Positions 25,856 through 33,766 of a DNA stretch of 64,000 bases are shown here, piece after piece (position 1 is the stretch's first letter; each line of letters opens with the position of its first letter). The notes below the pieces were generated by a model. The model made no database searches, was not told where the DNA came from, and saw only the letters and a program-made list of their open reading frames with translations. A program made the position numbers and the translations under genes. This DNA comes from Streptomyces olivochromogenes. GTDB taxonomy: Bacteria > Actinomycetota > Actinomycetes > Streptomycetales > Streptomycetaceae. The stretch covers positions 122,776 to 186,775 of the forward strand of contig NZ_KQ948467.1 in assembly GCF_001514115.1 (NCBI RefSeq), read 5' to 3'.

Positions 25856-25912
25856 GCGCCCCTGAGTTCTCCCGCCGCCGTGGCCCGCCAGGCAACCAGT
25901 AAGCAGGACTGA

Positions 25913-25932
25913 AGCTTTCTGAAACAAAAGCT
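25913..25932 (+). promoter_or_regulatory. AGCTTT-N8-AAAGCT inverted repeat upstream of exporter/LysR operon
   Basis: AGCTTT (25913-25918) and AAAGCT (25927-25932) form an inverted repeat in an AT-rich patch (CTGAAACAAAAG) 39 bp before the EamA gene; a further AGCTTCT half-site follows at 25939. Position suits binding by the LysR regulator encoded in the operon. Confidence 0.45.
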
Positions 25933-25970
25933 AACTGGAGCTTCTCGTTCTGGTCGGCGATGGTGGAGTC

Positions 25971-26900
25971 ATGTCCACACGCATCGCCTCTCCCCGTTTC
26001 CTCGCCCTGGCCGGCACCGTCGTGCTGTGGGCGTCGGCCTTTCCCGCCATCCGGGTCGGTATCGACGGTCTGGGAGTGGCGGCGCTGTCGTTCCTGCGGC
26101 TCCTGATCGCCGCTGTCGCGCTGCTGGCCGTGGCGCCCTTCGCGAAGGTACGGCTGCCGCGACGCGGCGACCTGCCGCTGATCACCCTGTGCGGGGCCAC
26201 CGGCATGACCGCGTACCAGGTCCTGCTCAACTGGGGCGAAGTGCACGTGGAGGCCGGAACCGCGAGCCTGCTCATCGCGATCGCCCCCGTCTTCAGTGTG
26301 CTGCTGGGAAGCCTGTTCCTCGGCGAGCGGCTCACCCGCGACATCGTCGTCGGCAGCGTCGTCGCGCTCGCGGGCGCGGCCGTCGTCAGCCTGGCCCGGG
26401 GCACCGGCGGGTTCTCCGTCTCGGCCCTCGTCATCCTGGCGGCCGCCGTGGTCCAAGGGGTCTACCACTTCGCGAGCAAGCCCCTGCTGCGCCACTACAC
26501 CGGTCTGGAGGTCGCCACATACGCGATGGTCGCGGGTACGGTCTTCGCGCTGCCCCTGATCCCCGCCACCTGGCAGGCGACCGTCCACGCCCCGGCCGCC
26601 GCACTCGCTTCCGCCGCCTACCTGGGCCTCCTGCCCTCTGCCCTCGGCTTCGTCATCTGGGCCTACGCCGTTGCCCGGCTGCCGCTCGCCGTCTCCACCG
26701 CGGCCCTGTACCTGGTGCCGCCGGTGGCCCTGATCGTCTCCTTCGTCTGGCTGGCGGAGGTGCCCCGCCCCGTCGCGCTGGCCGGTGGAGCGATCAGTGT
26801 CGCGGGAGTGATCCTGATCAGCCGGCACAAGCAGAACCGCCACCTCGTCAACGCCCCCGCCGTGGACGCGTCCGAGCCGCAAGGAGCCGCCTGTGCTTGA
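25971..26900 (+). CDS. EamA (DMT superfamily) transporter
   Basis: A 309-residue inner-membrane protein with about ten transmembrane helices in two EamA repeats. The first starts FLALAGTVVLWASAFPAIRV and contains GTASLLIAIAPVFSVLLGSL; the second starts VILAAAVVQGVYHF and contains LPLAVSTAALYLVPPVALIV with the final AGGAISVAGVILISR. The family exports metabolites and amino acids. Its TGA overlaps the GTG start of the LysR gene, so the pair is one operon, with the regulator probably controlling the exporter. Confidence 0.93.
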   Translation: MSTRIASPRFLALAGTVVLWASAFPAIRVGIDGLGVAALSFLRLLIAAVALLAVAPFAKVRLPRRGDLPLITLCGATGMTAYQVLLNWGEVHVEAGTASLLIAIAPVFSVLLGSLFLGERLTRDIVVGSVVALAGAAVVSLARGTGGFSVSALVILAAAVVQGVYHFASKPLLRHYTGLEVATYAMVAGTVFALPLIPATWQATVHAPAAALASAAYLGLLPSALGFVIWAYAVARLPLAVSTAALYLVPPVALIVSFVWLAEVPRPVALAGGAISVAGVILISRHKQNRHLVNAPAVDASEPQGAACA

Positions 26901-27861
26901 CGTACGCCGCCTGCGCATCCTCCAGCACCTGGCCGCCTACGGAACCGTCGCGGCCACGGCGGACGCGCTGCACCTGACCGCACCGGCCGTCTCCCAGCAC
27001 CTCGCCGCCCTGCAGAAGGAGGCCGGCACACCCGTCGTCGAGAAACACGGCCGCACGCTGCGTCTGACCGCCGCCGGGGAACTGCTGGTGGCTCACACCG
27101 AAGTCATCCTGGCCGAGCTCGCGGCAGCCGAGTCCGGCCTGGCCGCGATGAAGGGCGGCCGCCGCGGCACGGTACGGATCAGCGCCTTCGCCTCCGCCGC
27201 CCGCACCCTCGTTCCGCCTTTGTTCGCACGTCTCACCGGCGCCGATCCCGCCCCCGACAACGGCACCGGTGCCGCCCGGGACCTCTCGCTTAGGCTCTCC
27301 GTCCAGGAGCCCGACGAAGCCCTCGACGCACTCCACAAACGCTCGACCGACCTCGCCCTGGTGCACAGCTACACCGTGCTGCCGCGCAGTGTCCCCGCGG
27401 CATGGGAACAGACGGTCCTGATGGAAGAACCAGTCCTCCTCGCCCTGCACCCCGACCGGGCCGGCCTGGAGGGCCTCACCGCCGGGCAGCCCGCGGACCT
27501 GTCCCGTCTGGCCCATCTGCCGTGGCTGACCCCCGGCCCGGAGACCTCCTGCTACGAGATGATCCAGCGGGCCTGCGGTGCGGCCGGCTTCGTCCCGGAC
27601 ATCCGGGCCTCCAGCAGTGATTTCTCCGTGCTGACGGCTCTGGCCGCCGCCGACGCCGGTGCCGTCCTGGTTCCCCGCATGGCTCTGCCGGACCACACCG
27701 CGCCCCTCAGCCTCCACCCCCTGGTCCGTCCCGTGTCCCGGACCGTCTTCACGGTCAGCCGCGCGGGCACCGGCAAACACCCCGACCTGCGGGCCGTACT
27801 GGACCTCCTGCACGAGACGGCCAGGGCGCTCGACGACAGGACCGCCGGCCGGCCCCGGTGA
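26893..27861 (+). CDS. LysR family transcriptional regulator
   Basis: A 322-residue regulator. The N-terminal winged HTH reads LDVRRLRILQHLAAYGTVAA and LHLTAPAVSQHLAALQKEAG with VEKHGRTLRLTAAGELL. The substrate-binding domain (about 90-310) has GTVRISAFASAARTLVPPLF and DAGAVLVPRMAL. The GTG at 26893 lies within the end of the EamA frame (overlap 8 bp). Its tandem, not divergent, placement with the exporter is the less common arrangement for LysR, implying autoregulation from the shared upstream promoter. Confidence 0.93.
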   Translation: MLDVRRLRILQHLAAYGTVAATADALHLTAPAVSQHLAALQKEAGTPVVEKHGRTLRLTAAGELLVAHTEVILAELAAAESGLAAMKGGRRGTVRISAFASAARTLVPPLFARLTGADPAPDNGTGAARDLSLRLSVQEPDEALDALHKRSTDLALVHSYTVLPRSVPAAWEQTVLMEEPVLLALHPDRAGLEGLTAGQPADLSRLAHLPWLTPGPETSCYEMIQRACGAAGFVPDIRASSSDFSVLTALAAADAGAVLVPRMALPDHTAPLSLHPLVRPVSRTVFTVSRAGTGKHPDLRAVLDLLHETARALDDRTAGRPR

Positions 27862-27945
27862 TCGGACGACCGCCCCACGCAACCTTGAAGAGCGCTGTCC
27901 CCTCATACCAGGGGAACCACCCGGGTACTGGGAGAGGAGCGCCTG

Positions 27946-30063
27946 TTGGCCCGTCAGTTGTCCCGCCGGAAGTTCATGGTCTACTCGCTCGCGGCGTCCA
28001 CACTGACCCTCGCGGCGCCCGTCGGCTGCGACACGTCGTCGGCGGAGGGTGTCGAGCCCACCGCGGCGGAGGCGCACGGGACCTCCCGTGTCCTGGTGAC
28101 CGGCGCGGACGAGGAGATGCTGGTCCTGGAGGTCACCGCGGCCAACAAGGTGGTCGTGCGACTGCCGCGTGTCGAGGTCGGGCAGGGCATCACGACCGCG
28201 GTCGCCATGATGATCGCCGAGGAACTGGACGCCCGGCTCGTCGACGTCGACATCCCGCTCGCCGAGGCCCGCACCAAGGGGAACCAGTACACCGGCGGCT
28301 CGAGTTCCGTCCGTTCCCTGTACGGTCCCGCCCGCGCGCTCGCCGCCACCGCCCGGGCCCGGCTGGTGACCGCGGCCGCCCGGCGCTGGCATCTGCCCGC
28401 CCGGAGCCTGCGTACGCGGGACACGATGGTGGTCGCCCCCGACGGCCGTACGGCCACCTTCGGATCGCTGACGACGGCCGCCGCCCGGATCCACCGGCCC
28501 GCCGTGTCGAGCAAGCCCAAGCCCGCGTCCGAGCACAAGGTGATCGGACGGCCGACGGGCCGGATCGACGCGCGGGACATCGTCACGGGCAAGGCGAAGT
28601 ACGCCGGGGACCTGGAGGTGGCCGGGGCGAAGCCGACCGTGGTGGCCCGGCCGCCGACGCTCGGTGGGCGCCTCGTCTCGGTCGACGACCGTGCGGCCCG
28701 CGCGATGCCCGGCGTCCACGCGGTGGTCAAGGTCGCCGGCGGTGTCGCCGTGGTGGCGGAGTCCTTCCACCACGCTTTCCAAGCCCGCGACGCCCTGCGC
28801 ATCACCTGGAGGCCGGGGCCGCTGGCGTCGTTGTCCGACGCCGCCATCCGGTCCCGGCTACGGGCCGCCGTCCCCTCGGTCGGCGCGCCGCCGCGCGGAT
28901 CGGCGCAGGTCGAGGGCGAGTTCGAGTTCGCCTTCGTCAGCCACGCCCCGATGGAGGTGCTGACCGCGGTGGCGGACGTACGCGCGGACCGGGCCGAGAT
29001 CTGGTTCTCCTCCCAGACACCGATGGACGCGCGCGAGAGCATCGCCGCGGCGATCGGACTGCCGAAGCCGAAGGTCCGCGTCCATGTCGTGCGCGGCGGT
29101 GGTTCGTTCGGACGGCGGCTGAACTACGACGCCGCGATCGAGGCCGCCCTGATCTCGAAGGCGGCACGGCGACCGGTGAAGCTTATGTGGAGTCGCGGGG
29201 ACGACATCCGGCACGGCCGGATGCGCGGGGCCTCGCATCACCGGATCCGGGCCAGCCATGCGCGGGGCAGGGTGGTCGCCTTCAGCCATGCGATGGCCTC
29301 GGTGAGCGAGTCGTACGAGCGGCAGGGTCTGGCCGTTCAGGGCGGTGTGAGCACGGTGGCCGCGGGCCCGCTGCCCAGCGACAGCGGCCTCTACAACTTC
29401 GGTCGCATCTCGGGGAGTTCGGGATCGGTCGAGCTGGCGATGCCGCTCGGAGCCTGGCGGTCGGTGGACTCCGGGACGATGCGTACCGCGGAGGAGATCG
29501 TCGTCGACGAGGTCGCCGCCGAGCTGGGCATGGACCCGGTGGTCTTCCGGCGCGGCACGCTCAGGAACAAGGCCGTCAAAGCCGTACTCGACAAGGTCGC
29601 GACCGCCGGACACTGGGGTCGGCCCCTGCCGTCCGGCCAGGCGCAGGGTGTGGCCGTCCACGAGGAGTACGGCTCCTGCGTGGCCTGCCTGGTCGAGATC
29701 GACGCCACCGACCCGAAGAACCCCCGGGTGACCAAGGTGGTGATGGCGGCCGATGTCGGAACGGCCGTCAACCCGCGGGGACTCGAGGCCCAGCTCATGG
29801 GCACCGCCGTCGACGGCATCTCCACCGTGTTGCGGGCCGGACTGCACATCGACCGGGGTGCGGTGCGCGAGGGCAGCTTCGCCGACTTCCGCTACGCCCG
29901 CCAGCAGCACTCCCCGTTGCGCTTCGAGGCGCACATCCTGCCGTCACGGCGCGAGCCCGGCGGGGCCGGCGAACTCGGCGTGCCGGCGGCGGCCGGTGCC
30001 GTGGCGAACGCCTACGCCCGTGCGACCCGTACCAAGCCCCGCCGCTTCCCGATCAATTTCTGA
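27946..30063 (+). CDS. Molybdopterin-dependent aldehyde/isoquinoline oxidoreductase, large (beta-type) subunit
   Basis: A 705-residue xanthine-oxidase-family large subunit of the IorB type. The TTG at 27946 follows GAGAGGAG at ideal spacing. The N-terminus SRRKFMVYSL is a twin-arginine signal and ends LAAPVGC, a lipobox, so the enzyme is probably exported folded with its cofactor. Molybdopterin-binding blocks include VEVGQGITTAVAMMIAEELD, GNQYTGGSSSVRSLYG, FVSHAPMEVLTAVA, RGGGSFGRRLNYD and the C-terminal GGAGELGVPAAAGAVANA (catalytic Glu in GAGELG). No FAD subunit is present, as in other two-subunit members. The 2Fe-2S subunit follows 21 bp later. Confidence 0.9.
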   Translation: MARQLSRRKFMVYSLAASTLTLAAPVGCDTSSAEGVEPTAAEAHGTSRVLVTGADEEMLVLEVTAANKVVVRLPRVEVGQGITTAVAMMIAEELDARLVDVDIPLAEARTKGNQYTGGSSSVRSLYGPARALAATARARLVTAAARRWHLPARSLRTRDTMVVAPDGRTATFGSLTTAAARIHRPAVSSKPKPASEHKVIGRPTGRIDARDIVTGKAKYAGDLEVAGAKPTVVARPPTLGGRLVSVDDRAARAMPGVHAVVKVAGGVAVVAESFHHAFQARDALRITWRPGPLASLSDAAIRSRLRAAVPSVGAPPRGSAQVEGEFEFAFVSHAPMEVLTAVADVRADRAEIWFSSQTPMDARESIAAAIGLPKPKVRVHVVRGGGSFGRRLNYDAAIEAALISKAARRPVKLMWSRGDDIRHGRMRGASHHRIRASHARGRVVAFSHAMASVSESYERQGLAVQGGVSTVAAGPLPSDSGLYNFGRISGSSGSVELAMPLGAWRSVDSGTMRTAEEIVVDEVAAELGMDPVVFRRGTLRNKAVKAVLDKVATAGHWGRPLPSGQAQGVAVHEEYGSCVACLVEIDATDPKNPRVTKVVMAADVGTAVNPRGLEAQLMGTAVDGISTVLRAGLHIDRGAVREGSFADFRYARQQHSPLRFEAHILPSRREPGGAGELGVPAAAGAVANAYARATRTKPRRFPINF

Positions 30064-30084
30064 TCGCTGTCCGAGAAGGTGCTG

Positions 30085-30570
30085 ATGCCCTCCTATTCCT
30101 TCGTTCTCAACGGAAAGCCGGTCACCGTCGAGGCCCCCGCCGACATGCCGCTCCTGTGGGTACTGCGCGACCTGCTGCACGTCACCGGGCCCAAGTACGG
30201 CTGTGGCGTGGGCGTTTGCCGTGCCTGCACCAGCCACCTGGACGGGGCGGAGATCCAGCCCTGCGTCGTCCCGGTCGCCGACTGCGTGGGCCGCGGGGTC
30301 ACCACCATCGAGGGCCTGGCCGACGGCGACACCCTGCACCCCGTGCAACAGGCGTGGCTCGACTGCGATGTCGCTCAGTGCGGCTTCTGCCAGCCGGGCC
30401 AGATCATGGCCGCCGCGGCCCTGCTCAAGAAGACGTCCCGGCCCACCGACGACGACATCGACCGTATCGAGAACGTCTGCCGCTGCGGCACGTACTCCCG
30501 GATCCGCGAGGCGATCAAGAAGGCCTCCGCCGCCGACCATGTGACCCGCCCTGGTCAGAGCCACACCTGA
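30085..30570 (+). CDS. 2Fe-2S iron-sulfur subunit of the molybdenum hydroxylase
   Basis: A 161-residue small subunit. The plant-type ferredoxin cluster is held by Cys40, 45, 48 and 60 (GCGVGVCRAC); the proximal cluster by Cys99, 102, 132 and 134 (QCGFCQPGQ, VCRCGTY). ATG 30085 follows GAGAAGG; GTG 30079 is an alternative. It has no signal peptide, so if the complex is exported it must travel with the Tat-signal-bearing large subunit. It passes electrons from the molybdenum centre to an unidentified acceptor. Confidence 0.93.
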   Translation: MPSYSFVLNGKPVTVEAPADMPLLWVLRDLLHVTGPKYGCGVGVCRACTSHLDGAEIQPCVVPVADCVGRGVTTIEGLADGDTLHPVQQAWLDCDVAQCGFCQPGQIMAAAALLKKTSRPTDDDIDRIENVCRCGTYSRIREAIKKASAADHVTRPGQSHT

Positions 30571-30600
30571 GGCACGTGGTGGCGATCGGTCCCGCTGGGG

Positions 30601-31041
30601 TCAGGCGTCCGTGACCGTCGTCGTGACGGGTGTGCCGATCTCGACCGTGCGGCTGACCGTGCAGAACCGGTCGTGGGAGGTCTTGACCGCCCGGGGGAGG
30701 ATCGCGCGGGCGCGGTCACCGAGTTCGCCGTCCGGGAAGGTGACGGAGAAGGTGACCATGAGGTCGGTCATCCGGTTTCCGAACTCGTCACTGATCTTGT
30801 CGCCCGTGACGGAGACGGTGAACCCGGTGGGCTCCACGTGGCGGGCGGTGGCCACGTCGACGTCGGCCGCGGTGCAGCCCCCGATCGCGGCGAGCAACAG
30901 CTCGACCGGGGTGAAGTCGGTGCCGCCGTGGGGATCGGAGCTGGTGCCGAAGCTGATCGTGCCGCCGCGAGGGTTCGTCGCGGTGAAGTGGCCGGTGCCG
31001 GTCCGCTCCACGGTGACGGAGCGCAGGATGTTTTCGGTCAT
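30601..31041 (-). CDS. OsmC family protein
   Basis: A 146-residue OsmC/Ohr-fold protein. The two redox Cys are Cys56 (ELLLAAIGGCTAAD) and Cys127 (HDRFCTVSRT), and the N-terminal GGTDFTPVELLLAA is the family signature. It is closer to the general OsmC branch than to Ohr. It probably reduces organic peroxides or acts on thiol adducts. It is convergent with the molybdenum hydroxylase pair, with a 30-bp gap, and apparently monocistronic. Confidence 0.9.
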   Translation of the reverse strand: MTENILRSVTVERTGTGHFTATNPRGGTISFGTSSDPHGGTDFTPVELLLAAIGGCTAADVDVATARHVEPTGFTVSVTGDKISDEFGNRMTDLMVTFSVTFPDGELGDRARAILPRAVKTSHDRFCTVSRTVEIGTPVTTTVTDA

Positions 31042-31129
31042 GCCGACGACACTAACGCGCAGGTGGCGAGACCTGGTCCCGCCGACGGTGCAACGCGATG
31101 AAACGGCGCCCGCGCATCCCCGTCCCGGC

Positions 31130-31354
31130 CTACGGGGTGCTTCTCAGGGGGTGCAGTACGGCGGCGCCGACCCGCAGGAGCGCGGACAGGGGTGGCTCGA
31201 CCCATCGGGTCAGTTCGCGCTGCAGGGCGGGGTCGAGCTCGATGGTCACCCGGACGTATCGGGTGTGCAGGTGAGTGACCTTGGCGGGGCGGGAGGCGGC
31301 GGCGTCCGGTTCGCGCTGCAGTGCCGCTCGGTAGGTGTCCTTGCGCTGGTTCAC
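31130..31354 (-). CDS. Small ParB-like/RHH partner of ParA
   Basis: A 74-residue basic protein: NQRKDTYRAALQREPDAAAS, then RYVRVTIELDPALQRELTRW. The YVRVTIELDPALQREL stretch looks like the beta-strand and first helix of a ribbon-helix-helix DNA-binding fold, as in small plasmid partition proteins. GTG 31354 overlaps the ParA stop (GTGA), so it is coupled to it. The role as centromere-binding partner is inferred from context; the family name is not certain. Confidence 0.6.
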   Translation of the reverse strand: MNQRKDTYRAALQREPDAAASRPAKVTHLHTRYVRVTIELDPALQRELTRWVEPPLSALLRVGAAVLHPLRSTP

Positions 31355-31995
31355 GCCTTGTCCTGACGTTTGATGAGTTCGTCTGCGAGGTCCATGTACG
31401 CCGAGCCCTTGACCTCGACCGGGCTGCCGAACGACTGGGCGTACAAGTCGAGTCGGGGAATGTGGGTGGACAACACGTCGAAGCCCCGCTCGGTGAGGGC
31501 TTCGCGCGCGTCGGCATCGGGGCCGGTGCGCGTGGCATCGGGACGATTGGTGCGGTTCAGCAGGACAGCGGCACGGGCCGGCTGCGCCCGCAGCGACTGC
31601 ACGTCGCTCATCTCGCTGCCGATGGGTGCCATGCGATCCAGCTCGATGGGGGCCGGGGTCAGCGGCACGATCCACTCGCTCGCGTATCTCATGATGCTCC
31701 GCGCGATGTGGGCATGGTCCTCCAGCTGCGGGGCGTCGAACACCACGGACTGTCGGTTGCCGAGAAAGTCGTTCACGCGCCGGTGCACGTCGCCCACCGG
31801 AAAGGCGATCACAGGAAAGGGGAAGCCTCCTGCCAGTTCGCTCCAACGCAAGGCGGAGGAGGCGGGGTCACTGTCCACCAGCAGGGGTGAGAGGCCCGAC
31901 TCGTGCAGGGCGTGGGCCAACCAGACCGCGCTGGTCGTCTTTCCCACTCCGGGTTTCAGGTTCACAAAGGCATAGCTCAGCGGCACGAGACGCAA
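31351..31995 (-). CDS. ParA/Soj-like partition ATPase
   Basis: A 214-residue deviant-Walker-A ATPase of the small ParA type. The P-loop is NLKPGVGKTTSAVWLAHAL, with Pro in place of the usual first Gly of KGGVGKTT; the signature Lys two residues before is retained. Walker A' (LLVDSDPASSAL) and Walker B (VVFDAPQLEDH) are present, and LTPAPIELDRM and VLLNRTN are family blocks. It has no N-terminal HTH, so it resembles plasmid type Ib ParA. No replication gene is nearby; this could be an integrated-element remnant or an orphan positioning system. Confidence 0.85.
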   Translation of the reverse strand: MRLVPLSYAFVNLKPGVGKTTSAVWLAHALHESGLSPLLVDSDPASSALRWSELAGGFPFPVIAFPVGDVHRRVNDFLGNRQSVVFDAPQLEDHAHIARSIMRYASEWIVPLTPAPIELDRMAPIGSEMSDVQSLRAQPARAAVLLNRTNRPDATRTGPDADAREALTERGFDVLSTHIPRLDLYAQSFGSPVEVKGSAYMDLADELIKRQDKA

Positions 31996-32106
31996 CGCTA
32001 ACGGTCGCGAGCGGCCGACTGCCGTCGGCGCGGCACACGCTCTGTCTTTTCACCCTGCGGCGCCGTGAATCATTCGTAGGGGCTAACGCGGGACGTCGAC
32101 GGCGGG

Positions 32107-32580
32107 TCAGTCGGCCAGCGCGGAGGCCAGTTCCCGCGCGGCTTGCACGAGTTCCTCGTCCGGTTCGTCGAGCAGGCGCTGGATCGTCTCGCGGTGGGCG
32201 CGCACGGCTCGGCGTGCTTCGCGTTCCCAGCCCACGTAGTTCTCACGGCGATTGAGCAGCTTGGGGTAGGCGACGGCCGTACTCTCCCACTGCCGGGCGT
32301 CGGCGATGCTCTTCAGCAGCTGAAGGACCTGCACACGGCAGGGGACTTGAGGGAGCTGGGCGAGTTCCCACAGAAAGGGGACCGTGGCGGCGGTGGCCTG
32401 GTCCACGACGAAGCCGTACTGGCAGATGCGTTGCCGTAGACGCGCGAGCGCGGCGACGGCGGTGGCTTCGTCGCCCGTGGTGATGGCCGCGAGCAGGAAA
32501 GGGATGCCCGTGGCGGATCCGGTGGAGTCCTGGAGCTCGCGCCATGGGACGTCTCTCAGGTTCTTCAGCGTTGTCTCCAT
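32107..32580 (-). CDS. HEAT-repeat-like helical protein
   Basis: A 157-residue soluble all-helical protein beginning ETTLKNLRDVPWRELQDSTG, with helical pairs PFLLAAITTGDEATAVAALA, ATVPFLWELAQLPQVPCRVQ and LVQAARELASALAD. This matches short Streptomyces HEAT-like proteins of unknown function. ATG 32580 follows GGGAGCGGAC; ATG 32649, overlapping the upstream ATPase stop as ATGA, is a real alternative. Either way it is the second gene of a minus-strand operon with the anti-sigma-type ATPase. Confidence 0.72.
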   Translation of the reverse strand: METTLKNLRDVPWRELQDSTGSATGIPFLLAAITTGDEATAVAALARLRQRICQYGFVVDQATAATVPFLWELAQLPQVPCRVQVLQLLKSIADARQWESTAVAYPKLLNRRENYVGWEREARRAVRAHRETIQRLLDEPDEELVQAARELASALAD

Positions 32581-32645
32581 GTCCGCTCCCACGAGAGGCG
32601 TTGTGTGATGCCGTGCGCCGGGTGGCTCTGCCGATGCGGCGGCTG

Positions 32646-33305
32646 TCATGTCGGACCCTGCCAGGGCGGTGATGTCGGCCGAGACGGGGGAGTGGGCAGC
32701 ATCGCCCAGACGGTCTTGCCCGCACGCGAGCGAGTCCAGCCCCAGTGCTCGGACAGTTCTTCGACGATGCGCAGGCCGCGGCCGTGGACTTCCAGCGGGG
32801 TGTCCGTGCGTGGGCAGACGGGCGGGCTGTCGTACTGATCGGTGACGGCGCACACGAGATGGGCGCGTCGAAGCGTCAGATTCAGTCGCACGCCGTTCTG
32901 CCCGGCGGCGGAATGCGGTGCGGCGTGAAGCACCGCGTTCGTGGCCAGTTCATTGACGATGAGGACGGCGTCGTCGCTGCGGTGGTCCAACTCCCAGTGG
33001 CCAAGGGTGCGGCGGGTGAAGGCGCGCGCTTGGGCGAGCCCCTGGCGGGTGTCGGTGATGCACAGGCTGGCGAATCTGGGTGGGTTGCACGCGGGATCGC
33101 TCCCCCCGGGCCGCTCTTGCCTCGCGAGGGAGGAGCGCGCTTCTTCCATGAGTGAGCCGGTCGGAGCGGCTCGACCCGACGATGGCGCAGCCCTGCCGCT
33201 TGCAAGGCTCGGTGCTTCGCGTGCAGGTAATGACACGACATCTCCCTGATGCGACGTCAGGTGCGGTGCGGCGACGGTGCGGTTGACTCCCGAGCTATTA
33301 TCCAT
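32646..33305 (-). CDS. Anti-sigma-type HATPase (RsbW-like ATP-binding protein)
   Basis: A protein of up to 219 residues. The C-terminal 130 residues are a HATPase_c_2 domain: FTRRTLGHWELDHRSDDAVL, IVNELATNAVLHAAP (N box) and VHGRGLRIVEELSEHWG (G box). The N-terminal 75 residues are low-complexity and may not be translated; starts at 33305 (ATG) and 33149 (ATG) are both in frame. These stand-alone ATPases are common beside XRE/DUF397 genes in Streptomyces and may act as anti-sigma kinases. It is divergent from the DUF397/XRE pair across the palindrome at 33321-33346. Confidence 0.85.
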   Translation of the reverse strand: MDNSSGVNRTVAAPHLTSHQGDVVSLPAREAPSLASGRAAPSSGRAAPTGSLMEEARSSLARQERPGGSDPACNPPRFASLCITDTRQGLAQARAFTRRTLGHWELDHRSDDAVLIVNELATNAVLHAAPHSAAGQNGVRLNLTLRRAHLVCAVTDQYDSPPVCPRTDTPLEVHGRGLRIVEELSEHWGWTRSRAGKTVWAMLPTPPSRPTSPPWQGPT

Positions 33306-33320
33306 CCTGTCAGCGCCCGT

Positions 33321-33346
33321 CGTGCAATTTCACGGGAAATTGCACG
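33321..33346. promoter_or_regulatory. Perfect palindrome CGTGCAATTTC-N4-GAAATTGCACG
   Basis: Two 11-bp arms (33321-33331, 33336-33346) with a 4-bp centre ACGG, AT-rich against a GC-rich background. It lies 16 bp from the 33305 ATPase start and 92 bp before the DUF397 gene. It is a strong candidate operator for the XRE regulator at 33767, controlling both directions. Confidence 0.7.
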
Positions 33347-33437
33347 AATGGTGGCTGGGGCAGACCGCACGGGTTCGGTCCGCTCCAGTGGGCGGCCGAC
33401 CTGTACACCGTGGTGGAACGTGAACAAGGAGAGTGCG

Positions 33438-33668
33438 GTGCCGTCAGTGCGAAACGGAATGCGGGCCAGTTCACTGGGTGTTCGCTGGGTGAAGAGTCGG
33501 CACAGCAACGCCGAGGGCAACTGTGTCGAGGTGGCGTCCCTGGCCGAGGGGGGCGTAGCGCTGCGCAACTCGCGCGACCCCGACGGTCCGGCCCTCATCT
33601 ACACAGCGGCTGAAGTGGCCGCTTTCCTGGCCGGGGCGAAGGACGGGGAGTTCGACCACCTGGTGTGA
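33438..33668 (+). CDS. DUF397 domain protein
   Basis: A 76-residue protein. WVKSRHSNAEGNCVEVASLA, VALRNSRDPDGPALIYTAAE and VAAFLAGAKDGEFDHLV cover the whole DUF397 consensus. The GTG at 33438 follows GGAGAG. In Streptomyces, DUF397 proteins partner XRE/DUF5753 regulators and affect development or antibiotic production, as known for several conserved pairs. Here the XRE gene follows, so the order is the reverse of the more usual XRE-DUF397. Confidence 0.9.
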   Translation: MPSVRNGMRASSLGVRWVKSRHSNAEGNCVEVASLAEGGVALRNSRDPDGPALIYTAAEVAAFLAGAKDGEFDHLV

Positions 33669-33766
33669 AGCGGAGCCGAACGATTCCACTTCTGCCGACG
33701 CGTGCGACAGAAGGCCGCGGGATGCGAGGATGGACCCCGTCGTCTGCCGTTCTACAGGGAGTCAGG

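Noticed and set aside
26848..28782. A 644-codon minus-strand open frame
   Set aside because: Antisense to the LysR and molybdenum hydroxylase genes, whose motifs are unmistakable.
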